Assembly (NCBI RefSeq): GCF_030433895.1
Contig: NZ_JARUXE010000014.1
Coordinates: 1 to 64,000 of the forward strand
DNA from: Arthrobacter sp. PsM3
GTDB lineage: Bacteria > Actinomycetota > Actinomycetes > Actinomycetales > Micrococcaceae
Direction: 5' to 3'
Length of the DNA stretch: 64,000 nt
Shown: piece after piece, positions 17,206 to 25,415 of the stretch
Layout: every line of letters begins with the position of its first letter
Position numbering within the stretch: position 1 is the stretch's first letter
Position numbers and translations under genes: made by a program
Notes under the pieces: model-generated
What the model was told of the DNA's origin: nothing
Databases searched by the model: none
What the model saw: the letters and a program-made list of their open reading frames with translations, nothing else

Positions 17206-17506
17206 CGCCTACTCCTTTGTGGTTGCACCTCTCCGGGAGGTGGGAAGGCGGCTGATATGAGAATCCACCAGTGCCCCCTGGATCTCTGGTGATTGTATTC
17301 ATGGATCCTCGCTTGGCAGGTCGCGGCGCGTTCAAACTCCTGGACTAAGTGACTTTCCACTGGCCACAAAGAGAACCGGCCCTGAACCTACCGAGGTACT
17401 CAGGTGGGGTGGGGCCCACAGCCAGCCACCATGTCCTGGGTGGTCTGCCTAACGAAGCCATCGAAGAGCGCCGTTATCGGCGCTGGTGTTGCTGATCTTA
17501 CTGGCG
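17206..17506. other. Gene-free stretch before the GH13 pseudogene
   Basis: About 300 bases. It contains the leader of the 15898-17205 gene (short CACCTC/GAGGTG hairpin near 17226) and no gene. The join to GH13 sequence is at about 17507. Confidence 0.4.
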
Positions 17507-18363
17507 GGGACGTCCCGCCGAACAACTGGCAGAGCATCTTCGGCGGACTGGAACTGGCGCAACCCCGCCGTCGGCGACTACTTTGACGGTGTGCTGCGCT
17601 TCTGGTTTAACAAGGGCGTGGACGGGCTCCGGATCGACGTCGCGCATGCACTGTTCAAGGCCGAGGGCTTGCCGGACTCGCCCTCCACCGGCGGGGTGGT
17701 GGACGGGCTGCGGTCCAACCCGCAGGTCTCGGACCAGGAGGAAGTCCATGAGGTCTACCGCCGCTGGCGCACCCTGGCCGAGAAGTAGCAGCCGCACCGC
17801 CTGCTGGTGGGCGAGGTCAACCTGGAACCAGCCCACGCCGCGCGCTACACCCGGCCCGATGAAATGCAGCAGGCCTTCGCGTTCGCGTTCGTGAAACTCG
17901 GCTGGGACCCCGCCGCCTGGGCCGCCGCCGGAAACGAACTCGAAGCCGCCCGCCAGCTCCACGGCGCCACCCCCACGTGGACGCTGGAAAACCACGACAC
18001 CGTCCGCTCCGTCACCCGCTGCGGCGGCGGCGAGATCGGGGCCCTGCGTGCCCGGGCCGCGCTGGTGGCCTTGCTGGGTCTGCCCGGCCCGGCGTACCTG
18101 CATCAGGCCAGGAGCTGGGGCTGCCCGAGGTCGACGTCCCGCTCGAGTCCCGGGTGGATCCGATGTGGGCCCGCGGCGGCACCTGGCGGGTCGAAGCCGG
18201 AAACCTGCTGATCTGCGAGCGGAGCCCGGACTTCTTCGTCGCCGTTGCCATGGGCACCGAACCGGTGCAGGTGCCGGCCGGAACCGTGCTGCTCAGCGCT
18301 GGGCCCCTGGTGAAGGACGGCTGGCTGCAGCCGAACAACGCTGTCTGGTTGCTGCGCGACTAA
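17507..18363 (+). pseudogene. Decayed copy of the GH13 alpha-glucosidase
   Basis: This is clearly homologous to 11698-12887. The copy starts abruptly inside the gene at CGTCCCGCCGAACAACTGG. It carries a small deletion after FGG, an in-frame TAG where the intact gene has TAC (LAEKY), a one-base deletion at the LYQGQELG region, and a deletion of several hundred bases that joins MWARGG to WRVEAGN. The catalytic segments GLRIDVAHAL, VGEVNLEP and ENHDTVRS are still readable. The terminator after it is also homologous to the one after the intact gene, so a whole 3' block was duplicated. Confidence 0.93.
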
Positions 18364-18380
18364 CTCGACCGGTCACACGA

Positions 18381-18417
18381 AGGGCCGTCCACGTTTCTCT
18401 AGAACATGGACGGCCCT
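18381..18417 (+). terminator. Compact terminator after the GH13 pseudogene
   Basis: AGGGCCGTCCACGTT and AACATGGACGGCCCT pair with one mismatch around a 7-base loop. It is the homologue of the interrupted hairpin at 12901-13010. Confidence 0.75.
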
Positions 18418-18499
18418 GAGACGTCTCCAACGGACGTCGAGCTCCCCGCCGTCGTCGAACGGGCCGCGTCAAGTACCCCGGTAGATTTTCCAGGCGACG

Positions 18500-18941
18500 C
18501 CGTAGCCCAACGGCAGTCCCTTAGATCGCTTCGGTGGGTCCGTTGGAGGCGCCGTTGGTGTCGAAGTTTCGGAGCTTCTGGTAGCGCTGCCAGGCGAGGG
18601 TGACTTCGTGGTTGGGGTCTCCCTTGGTGAGCTTCGCGTCCAGCCGGGATGCCTGTTCCTCGGTGAGGTGTTCGGCGCCGATCTGAGGGGTCCGGCGGAT
18701 TACGTGCGGGTGTGGTCCACGATTCGGGTGACCATACCGGCTCCGGGTGGGCCGGTGTGTGCCAGACAGTGTGCCAGGAGACGCCGAGCTGGTGGGCCAG
18801 GACCGATACCGAGGTGTCGCAGTGCTGGAGCGCATCGGGTGCCCAGTTCACGGCACGGACGGTGAGTTTCGCCCGTGGCCCGGTCAGTGGGTGCTCCTCG
18901 GTGAACGTCGTTCTTGGGCAGTCCGGATCCGGGCTGCCCAA
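18500..18941 (-). pseudogene. ISL3-type transposase remnant
   Basis: Two readable pieces lie in different frames. The N-terminal piece has CPRTTFTEEHPLTGPRAKLT and VSVLAHQLGVSWHTVW, the zinc-finger-proximal and helix-turn-helix parts of ISL3-family transposases. The C-terminal piece has EEQASRLDAKLTKGDPNHEV and LAWQRYQKLRNF, typical of the region near the third acidic residue. The DDE centre between them is deleted. It is inactive and marks the left edge of the amine-catabolic block. Confidence 0.7.
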
Positions 18942-18944
18942 GAA
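18911..18944 (-). terminator. 34-bp palindrome downstream of gntR
   Basis: TTCTTGGGCAG and CTGCCCAAGAA flank an inner palindrome CCGGATCCGG with one mismatched pair. It lies 26 bases past the stop of the GntR gene on the minus strand. A terminator is likely, though it also overlaps the ISL3 remnant and could belong to that element. Confidence 0.6.
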
Positions 18945-18969
18945 CCACGCTCATCTGCGAAGGGCCGGA

Positions 18970-19653
18970 TTAGGCTTCCGGGAAGAAATTCACGCGTTGC
19001 AGTGCTTCTGCCGCCCGGACTCCGTTGACTGACAGATGGTTCTCCATGGCGGTTCTAGCAGCCTCGGGATCACCCTGGCGGAGCGCTTCGAGAATCTCGT
19101 CATGCTCTTCGGCTGCCTGCTCATCCCAGCCGGGAATGATCTCGCTGAAGCGTAGGGACATGGTTTTGGAAAGTATACGGAGCACCGAAATGAGGCGGTG
19201 GGAACTTCCCGTACTGTTGATGATCTTGTGGAACTGGAAGTTGTAATTCTCTTGGTTTTCGGGGTCCTTCCCCGCACGCATAGCTTCGTTGATTGTCTCG
19301 AGTTCGTGAATCTGTTCAGATGACAAGATCTGGGCGGCGCGGGCGGCCGCCATGCCCGCCACTCGTCCGAAGATTTCGTAGTGATCGATAATGTCCTCGG
19401 GCCGGAGCGCCTGGACGAAGTGGCCTCGGCGTGGGTAAGACATGACCAGACCCTCGCCTTCGAGAGCTATCAAGGCTTCCCGGACAGGCAGCTGGCTGAC
19501 TCCCCACTCATCAGATATAGCGACCAGATCGATTCGGCTGCCGGGCTTGAATTCACCCGTGAGGATTCTGTTCCGGAGACTTTCTGCCACTTCTTCGCGA
19601 AGATTCCGGCGACGTTGCACGGTGCGCGGCGGGGGATATTGGGCCGGTGTCAT
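18970..19653 (-). CDS. GntR-family regulator, FCD type
   Basis: The chosen start at 19653 gives 227 residues; an ATG 18 bases upstream is possible. The winged helix-turn-helix at residues about 15-75 includes LRNRILTGEFKPGSRIDLVA and WGVSQLPVREALIALEGEGL. It is followed by the all-helical FCD effector domain with the metal-binding type residues in FQFHKIINSTGS and a final MENHLSVNG. It is the last gene of the adh-permease-gntR unit, whose promoter has the GTATAC operator at 22337. It is one of two FCD regulators in the amine block; which of them binds the operator is not known. Confidence 0.88.
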   Translation of the reverse strand: MTPAQYPPPRTVQRRRNLREEVAESLRNRILTGEFKPGSRIDLVAISDEWGVSQLPVREALIALEGEGLVMSYPRRGHFVQALRPEDIIDHYEIFGRVAGMAAARAAQILSSEQIHELETINEAMRAGKDPENQENYNFQFHKIINSTGSSHRLISVLRILSKTMSLRFSEIIPGWDEQAAEEHDEILEALRQGDPEAARTAMENHLSVNGVRAAEALQRVNFFPEA

Positions 19654-19717
19654 TGACACAGCGTATTTCAACGGCGCGTCCTTAGAGTCGTTGTCCCGAT
19701 GTTTTGATGGCAGGAGT

Positions 19718-19744
19718 GCGGGACGGCGGCGGCCGCCGTCCCGC
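19718..19744 (-). terminator. GC-rich hairpin between permease and gntR
   Basis: GCGGGACGGCGGC and GCCGCCGTCCCGC are nearly contiguous complementary arms between the permease stop and the regulator start. It could lower read-through into gntR. Confidence 0.55.
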
Positions 19745-19752
19745 TTCCCGCA

Positions 19753-21282
19753 TCAGGAAACGAATTCCTTTAGGACCTCAGTGTCGCTCTTCTTGCGCTC
19801 GAGGATGAATCCGTAGACCAGCGCAATCGCGAATGTAACGAAGGGGAGTGCGACGAGGCACCAGCCGGTGGCATTCATTTCCCATTCTGGGCTGTCGGCG
19901 CCCGCCGTCCCACTGATGAGTCCGAAACGCGAGAGCAAGAGGTACTCGGCCACGATTATGGACACCAGTCCCAGCAGGGGTGCAACCAACGTATTCCAGA
20001 TGCGGGTGTCCGCCCGGGTTTCCCTGAAGAAGCGGATGACCGCGATGCAGACCAGCCCCTGGATGAACGTCAGTCCCAGGATGGCGGTGATAGCGAACCA
20101 GTAGAAAAGGGTTACGACCGGGTCGAGCCCTGCCAGGGCAAAGGCCACAATGGTCACCACGCCAATGGTGGTCTGAAGTACCGATGCGCGTACGGGTGTC
20201 TTGAAGCGGCCGGTGACGCCGAGGCTGGCCGGCAGCAGCCCCGAGCGGCCCATCGCGTAGAAGTAACGTGTGGCGGAATTGTGGAAGGCCAGAACGCCGG
20301 CGAAAAGGCTCGAAATTAGCAGCCAGCTCATGACTTCGGGCAGCCAAGGTCCCACGTATTGCCCTGCGACGGAGAATAGCAACTGGGTGGGGTCGGCCAA
20401 CGGCGTGCCTTGGAGAGTTGTGACTTCGAGCGTCTTATTGACGATGTCCGCCGAACCGGCACCGGAGATGACGGCGAACGATGTCAGGGAGAAAACCAGG
20501 GTAATGATGGTAACTGCAGCATAGGTTGCCCGGGGAACGGTGCGTTTGGGATCACGGCATTCTTCGCCGTAGATTGCGGTGGCTTCGAATCCGATGAAAC
20601 CTGCAAATGCGAAGGCAAATGCAATCCCTGGTGCGCCTTGGAATACGTTTACGGGGCTGAACGACGCTGCAAAGTCCAGTCCATTGGGTCCTCCGCCTTG
20701 GAAGACGACGGCAAGTCCGGTGACAATCATCGAGACGAGCTCCAGCGAGAGCAGGACCCCGAGGACTTTGGCGCCGAGGTCAACATTGAGGACGCCGAAA
20801 ATCTGGACGACGCCGATGCACAGTAGGCACCAGAACCACCACGGCAGGTCAAGCCCAAGGGATGCCATTTTCTGCGAGACGGTTGCCCCGAAGAATCCGT
20901 AAATGGCCGTTTGGACCAGACAGTAGGACAAGACCGAGACGAAGGCCGCGGCCACACCCCATGGCGCACCCAAGCCCCGCCCCACGTACGCAAAGAACGC
21001 CCCGGCGTGGGTCACATGGTGGCTCATGGTCGCGTAGCCGACAGCGAAGAACATCAGCATGATGCCGGCAATAAGGAATGCTCCGGGTGCTGCAGCCCCG
21101 TTGCCCAGGACGATGGTGCTCGGGACGAGACCGGTCATACCCGCAATGGGTGCGGCAGCTGCCACCACGAAAAATACGATCCCGGCAACTCCCATGGAGT
21201 TCCGATGCAACTGGTTGTCAGGCGCCTCCCCCTCCCCCGCTGGCCTCTGGGGAACGGTCAATACTTCTTCTGGTGACGTCAT
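19753..21282 (-). CDS. APC-superfamily amine/amino acid permease
   Basis: A 509-residue polytopic transporter with about 12 membrane helices. The N-terminal GIVFFVVAAAAPIAGMTGLV is the typical first APC helix, and FAGFIGFEATAIYGEECRDP is the conserved helix-6 region with its acidic pair. Both termini are hydrophilic and cytoplasmic. It sits between the alcohol dehydrogenase and gntR genes on the same strand (67-base gap to the former), so it is part of the operator-controlled block. By context it imports the amine substrate or a pathway intermediate. PuuP-like putrescine importers belong to the same superfamily. Confidence 0.88.
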   Translation of the reverse strand: MTSPEEVLTVPQRPAGEGEAPDNQLHRNSMGVAGIVFFVVAAAAPIAGMTGLVPSTIVLGNGAAAPGAFLIAGIMLMFFAVGYATMSHHVTHAGAFFAYVGRGLGAPWGVAAAFVSVLSYCLVQTAIYGFFGATVSQKMASLGLDLPWWFWCLLCIGVVQIFGVLNVDLGAKVLGVLLSLELVSMIVTGLAVVFQGGGPNGLDFAASFSPVNVFQGAPGIAFAFAFAGFIGFEATAIYGEECRDPKRTVPRATYAAVTIITLVFSLTSFAVISGAGSADIVNKTLEVTTLQGTPLADPTQLLFSVAGQYVGPWLPEVMSWLLISSLFAGVLAFHNSATRYFYAMGRSGLLPASLGVTGRFKTPVRASVLQTTIGVVTIVAFALAGLDPVVTLFYWFAITAILGLTFIQGLVCIAVIRFFRETRADTRIWNTLVAPLLGLVSIIVAEYLLLSRFGLISGTAGADSPEWEMNATGWCLVALPFVTFAIALVYGFILERKKSDTEVLKEFVS

Positions 21283-21349
21283 TTGCTAGTCCACTTCCTT
21301 GTGTTCTATAACGGTTGATTTGGGATGTACGGATGGGTGACCCGGAGGC

Positions 21350-22315
21350 CTAGCCCATAACCAAAACGGCGCGGCCCTTGATGCCCCCGGCCCGAAGACG
21401 GTCATGTGCATGCTGGGCCTGGTCAAGCGGGATGGGCTCGACCGCGTGTTGCAGCGGATGATTTTGGGCGAACTCCAGAAGCTCCTTGAGCTCATCAAGG
21501 CTTCCCCAGATGCTCGTGGTGAGAACTGCTTCGCTGGGAAGGACTCCGACCCCAAACTCAATACGCCCGCCCCACAGGCCGACGACGACGATGATGCCCT
21601 GTCGGTCGATGCTCGATGCCGCAGCTGCCATTGTCGCGTCTGCTCCAACAAAGTCGATGACTGCATCGTATTTGCCGCTAAGCCCGTCCACGCCGCATGT
21701 CATGTCCGCGCCAAGACTCTTGGCCGCCTCCAACTTTTCGAGTGATGTATCCACGACGGTCAACTCTGTGTTGGTCAGGGCTTTGAGGAACTGAATGGCG
21801 AATTGCCCCAGACCGCCGGCTCCTATGACGATCGCCCTGGAGTTCTTGCCCTGGAGGTGGGGCAGCGCCCGCTTGACCGCGCGGAAGGCGGTCAGGCCCC
21901 CACAGGCGAGCGGTGCCGCGGAAGCCGGATCCATATCCCCGATGGGGATGAGGTAGTCGCGTTTGGGGACCCGCATGTATTCGCTGTACCCGCCGTCGGA
22001 GACTATGCCCGCTTCGCGACCGTCCGGACAGATCATCTCCAAGCCTGATGTGCACTGACGACACTCTGGCCGGCCACAACCCCACGGTGCGTAGACGAGG
22101 ACTCTGCCCAATTCAGGGTGTTCTCCCACCACTTCGTGTCCCAGCACGACAGGGTAGGGTCCACCGAAATCACCATCAGCTACGTGCAGGTCAGAGTGGC
22201 AGACACCGCAAGCCAGAACCCGGATCACTTCCTCCTCCGGTCCGCGCGGAACCGGAATTTCCCGGTCCACCAGTTCCAGTGGGGAGTGAGGCTTGTTCAC
22301 GACTATTGCTTTCAA
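21350..22315 (-). CDS. Zinc-dependent alcohol dehydrogenase (MDR family)
   Basis: A 321-residue medium-chain dehydrogenase. Catalytic zinc ligands are likely Cys36 (ACGVCHSDLH), His60-Glu61 (VLGHE) and Cys138 (LACGGLTAF). The structural zinc lobe has Cys80, 85, 88 and 96, with a wider first gap than usual (CGRPEC). The Rossmann motif is GAGGLG at 165-170. It should oxidise or reduce a hydroxyl/aldehyde pair with NAD(H). It is transcribed divergently from the glutamine-synthetase-like gene, and the shared 100-base gap carries a GTATAC operator. It may act on a hydroxylated amine intermediate, though this is inferred from context only. Confidence 0.88.
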   Translation of the reverse strand: MKAIVVNKPHSPLELVDREIPVPRGPEEEVIRVLACGVCHSDLHVADGDFGGPYPVVLGHEVVGEHPELGRVLVYAPWGCGRPECRQCTSGLEMICPDGREAGIVSDGGYSEYMRVPKRDYLIPIGDMDPASAAPLACGGLTAFRAVKRALPHLQGKNSRAIVIGAGGLGQFAIQFLKALTNTELTVVDTSLEKLEAAKSLGADMTCGVDGLSGKYDAVIDFVGADATMAAAASSIDRQGIIVVVGLWGGRIEFGVGVLPSEAVLTTSIWGSLDELKELLEFAQNHPLQHAVEPIPLDQAQHAHDRLRAGGIKGRAVLVMG

Positions 22316-22336
22316 GAGGATCTCCGTTCATATTTG

Positions 22337-22349
22337 GTATACGGGATAC
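22337..22349. promoter_or_regulatory. GTATAC operator, site A
   Basis: GTATACGGGATAC lies in the divergent gap between the alcohol dehydrogenase and the glutamine-synthetase-like gene. Its reverse complement GTATCCCGTATAC matches sites B, C and D. The GTATAC halves suit FCD-type GntR regulators. Confidence 0.7.
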
Positions 22350-22414
22350 GCTACCTAGTGACTTAGATTACACTGATCAAATATCGAATATCTAGTAAGA
22401 GATCGAGGAACCTC

Positions 22415-23758
22415 ATGAACCCCATCGCTTTGACACCGCCGTCAACCTTGGAGGACTGTGCCAGGATCGCGGAAGAAAATGGCATCCACACCGTCGAATG
22501 CGTCTTCACGGACACGTGGGGACTGCCCCGCGGCAAGATGCTGCCCCTGGAACAGTTCCTGACAGGAGCGGGATTCAGCATCGCGCAGGTGGCGTTCTCC
22601 TGGGACATGCGCAGCGATATCCACCCCACTCCGTGGGCACCAGAGGGATGCGAATTTCCGGACATGCACGCGGTGCCCGATCTTCCAACCTTCCGGGTAG
22701 CCGGATGGACGAAGGGCATGGCGACGGTTATGTGCGACATGCGCGATCCCAAGACCGATGAGCGTATCGCCATGGATGGGCGGGGCATGGTGAAGGACAC
22801 GCTCAAGGAGTTTGAGGCATTGGGCTATCGCGTAGACATGGCCACGGAACTGGAATTCCACTTGTTCACCAGCGACTGGAAGCCCATCTCGGACAAGTCC
22901 TACTGCTACTCGCTGGACAGGGCAAATGAACTGGAACCGGTGGTCGGTGCCATCCGTGCCGCGCTCACGGCGTCCGGTATCACGGTCGAGGCGAGCAATG
23001 TCGAGTACGGTCAGTCCCAGGTTGAGATCAACCTAAAATACGGCGACGCCATCACAATGCTGGACAACACGATTCTCTTCCGCCACATCGTACGCCAGGT
23101 GGCCCGGCAACATGGATACAACGCCACCTTCATGGCTAAGCCCATCAACGGGGGCGCCGGCAGCGGACTCCATGTGCATCAAAGCCTCTGGAACAGCGAC
23201 GGAATCAATGTGTTCTCGACGAAGGACGCTGAGGGCCCGGTGCACTCGGAGGTCATGCGCCGCTACCTGAGCGGGCTTGTGGCGCACCAGCTGGAGCTTC
23301 AGGCGATCGCGCTTCCGACCGTCAACGATTACAAGCGCATAGTGGACTACTCATTCTCCCCGACCCAAGTGTGCTGGGGCCTGGACAACCGCATGGTGGG
23401 TGTGCGGTGCATTACCAATGCCGGTCGTGGGACGCGACTTGAAGTGCGCTGGGCCGCCGCGGACGCAAACCCCTATCTGGTGGCCCAAGGCTACCTCCGG
23501 GCGGGCCTGGACGGGCTGAGGAATGACCTGCCGCTGCAGCCCATTTCATCGGGGGATCCCCATGTTGACCCCAGCCTCCGGAGGGTAGCCTCGACACTGG
23601 CTGAGGCCGTGAACACCTTCGCCGGCAGCCCGTTCGCCAAGGCGGCTTTCGGCGGGATCTTCGTGGACACGTTCTGCGCGATGCAGCGCGTCGAGTTGGC
23701 TGCATTCGCTGCCCACGTCACGGACTGGGAGTTCAACCGTTACCACGACATTCTCTGA
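22415..23758 (+). CDS. Glutamine synthetase-like gamma-glutamyl ligase
   Basis: A 447-residue enzyme with ATG after GAGGAAC. The glutamine synthetase fold is shown by the N-terminal beta-grasp DTWGLPRGKM, the ATP/metal segments YGQSQVEINLKYGD and INGGAGSGLHVHQS, and the C-terminal RGTRLEVRWAAADANPYL. Length and motifs match the PuuA/IpuC-like branch, which joins glutamate to amines rather than ammonia, instead of housekeeping GlnA with its adenylylation site. It leads an operon with two amidotransferase-fold proteins and overlaps the next gene by one base. Proposed role: gamma-glutamylation of an amine or amino-aldehyde. Mycobacterial piperidine/morpholine loci carry a similar gene next to the P450. 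Confidence 0.85.
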   Translation: MNPIALTPPSTLEDCARIAEENGIHTVECVFTDTWGLPRGKMLPLEQFLTGAGFSIAQVAFSWDMRSDIHPTPWAPEGCEFPDMHAVPDLPTFRVAGWTKGMATVMCDMRDPKTDERIAMDGRGMVKDTLKEFEALGYRVDMATELEFHLFTSDWKPISDKSYCYSLDRANELEPVVGAIRAALTASGITVEASNVEYGQSQVEINLKYGDAITMLDNTILFRHIVRQVARQHGYNATFMAKPINGGAGSGLHVHQSLWNSDGINVFSTKDAEGPVHSEVMRRYLSGLVAHQLELQAIALPTVNDYKRIVDYSFSPTQVCWGLDNRMVGVRCITNAGRGTRLEVRWAAADANPYLVAQGYLRAGLDGLRNDLPLQPISSGDPHVDPSLRRVASTLAEAVNTFAGSPFAKAAFGGIFVDTFCAMQRVELAAFAAHVTDWEFNRYHDIL

Positions 23759-24471
23759 TGGAAGACATGACTTCCAGAGCAAAGACCGTACTCCTCATCA
23801 CGCACGAACAGACGTCCTCCACTGACACGGGCCTCATCGGCCAGGTTCTGTTCGACGCCGGGCACATCATCAAAACGCATGAAGTGTTCTCCCTCAACGA
23901 GGACGGCACCCGGACGACCAACTCCCGCTTCCCTGCCCCGGGGGACTTCGACGCCGTCATAGCTTTCGGCTCCTTCAGCCATATTTACGAGATCGCAGAG
24001 GAGTGGGTTACCCGGGAGATCCAGTACATCTCGATGATCCACCAGCAACGGATCCCATACCTTGGGATCTGCTTTGGCGCCCAGCTACTTGCCGAGAGCC
24101 TGGGCGGGCGCACTGTGCGCGCCGACAGGATCGAAGCGGGGCTGATCACTTTCGAACCGGGACACACCTGTCCGATAGTGCCCGGACCATGGTTCTCCTG
24201 GCACAGCGACAAGGTCGAACTGCCCGACCATATTGACGTACTGGCCAGGACCACCGTCGCTTCGCAGGTCTTCCAGAGCGGCCGCTCCATCGGAGTTCAA
24301 TTCCACCCGGAGGCCAACGTGGAACTAATGGACGAGTGGATCAAAATCGGCGGCCACGAGTTGCAGGGGATCCTGGAGGTCGACGACTTCCGACGCGGAT
24401 GGGCGGCGCACGAGCCAGCTGCCGAACGTAACACCAAGGAACTGCTGGATTGGTTCCTGAACGCACGGTAA
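23758..24471 (+). CDS. Class I glutamine amidotransferase-like protein
   Basis: A 237-residue protein; the ATG overlaps the previous stop by one base. The triad is intact: Cys105 in YLGICFGAQ, His183 and Glu185 in GVQFHPEA. Overall layout is like GMP-synthase-type stand-alone GATase domains. It could release ammonia from glutamine or cleave a gamma-glutamyl amide. Context, between the gamma-glutamyl ligase and a PuuD-like hydrolase, favours the latter type of job. An internal ATG at 23767 is an alternative start. Confidence 0.82.
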   Translation: MEDMTSRAKTVLLITHEQTSSTDTGLIGQVLFDAGHIIKTHEVFSLNEDGTRTTNSRFPAPGDFDAVIAFGSFSHIYEIAEEWVTREIQYISMIHQQRIPYLGICFGAQLLAESLGGRTVRADRIEAGLITFEPGHTCPIVPGPWFSWHSDKVELPDHIDVLARTTVASQVFQSGRSIGVQFHPEANVELMDEWIKIGGHELQGILEVDDFRRGWAAHEPAAERNTKELLDWFLNAR

Positions 24472-24559
24472 TTCCTGGTGCCGAGAAAGTCCGTGTTCTG
24501 GGCTGAAGGACCAAACAGACAGCTATCAACCGGTGCGCCGTAGCACCCAGAATTTTTGA

Positions 24560-25297
24560 ATGGACGGGAAAATGGAGAGACAGCATCGCAGACCCCTCAT
24601 TGCCGTACCGGGCCGCTTTTCCGAGAGCGCTTCTGCGCTGAGGTACAAGGCACTCGTCAACGCCCATGCACTCATCAAGGGCGTCTACGAGGCCGGGGGC
24701 GAGCCAGTGACCATCCTTCCGGTCGCAGATCCCGGAACGTCAGAAAGCGCACTCTATGAGGAGGTATCGCAGCGGCTGGCTTTCGCTGACGCGGTACTGC
24801 TTCCCGGGGGCGGGGATATAGCAGCCTGGCGCTACGGGCAGGAGGACCATACCGAGTCCGACGCCGGGGACGACCTGCAGGACGTGTTTGATCTCGCCGT
24901 TGCCCGGTACGTGGTGGAAAACAAGGTACCAACCCTCGCGGTTTGCCGCGGCATGCAGATTTTGAATGTGTCCCTGGGCGGCGATCTCGAACAGCACCTT
25001 CCCACCCCCCACATGAACCAGATCCACACTATTACTTTGGACGATGCCAGCTCATTGACGTCATCGATCGCCCGAAACCCTCAGGTCTCCTGCTATCACC
25101 ACCAGGCAGTCGGGAATCTCGGGAAGGGCCTTCGGGCCACAGCCTGGGCCGACGACGGCACCGTCGAAGCACTGGAACTTCAGGGTGCTCAGTTCTGGAT
25201 CCATGCCGTGCAGTGGCACCCCGAGGACACCGTGGCTTCGGACCTCGCCCAACAGGCCCTGCTCAAGGAATTCATAGCAAACATCCCACTGGGCTGA
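24560..25297 (+). CDS. PuuD-like gamma-glutamyl hydrolase (peptidase C26)
   Basis: A 245-residue glutamine-amidotransferase-fold hydrolase. Nucleophile Cys129 lies in LAVCRGMQILNV, and the His220/Glu222 pair in VQWHPED. The LLPGGGDI and CYHHQAV segments are hallmarks of the PuuD branch, which removes glutamate from gamma-glutamyl-GABA. The second ATG (24572) is an equally good start. It is the third gene of the ligase operon. Proposed job: release of the free omega-amino acid after the aldehyde has been oxidised. Confidence 0.85.
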   Translation: MDGKMERQHRRPLIAVPGRFSESASALRYKALVNAHALIKGVYEAGGEPVTILPVADPGTSESALYEEVSQRLAFADAVLLPGGGDIAAWRYGQEDHTESDAGDDLQDVFDLAVARYVVENKVPTLAVCRGMQILNVSLGGDLEQHLPTPHMNQIHTITLDDASSLTSSIARNPQVSCYHHQAVGNLGKGLRATAWADDGTVEALELQGAQFWIHAVQWHPEDTVASDLAQQALLKEFIANIPLG

Positions 25298-25351
25298 GCC
25301 CGGAGGACAACTCAGACAATGGCAACAGTGGCCAGCCAGACGATCGCTAAG

Positions 25352-25367
25352 ATACCGTATACGGTAT
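25352..25367. promoter_or_regulatory. GTATAC operator, site B
   Basis: ATACCGTATACGGTAT is a perfect 16-bp palindrome 49 bases before the P450 start. It shares ATACCGTATAC exactly with site C. Confidence 0.75.
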
Positions 25368-25415
25368 GCGCAAATACCGTCTGTCTGGCCGGCATCACCA
25401 AGGAGACGCATCATC

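Noticed and set aside
17404..17586. 60-codon frame reading into the GH13 pseudogene
   Set aside because: It is a chance fusion of spacer and out-of-phase GH13 sequence.
21283..21349. Fifth GTATAC operator before the APC permease
   Set aside because: No matching palindrome lies in the 67-base gap; the gene is better explained as part of the adh transcription unit.
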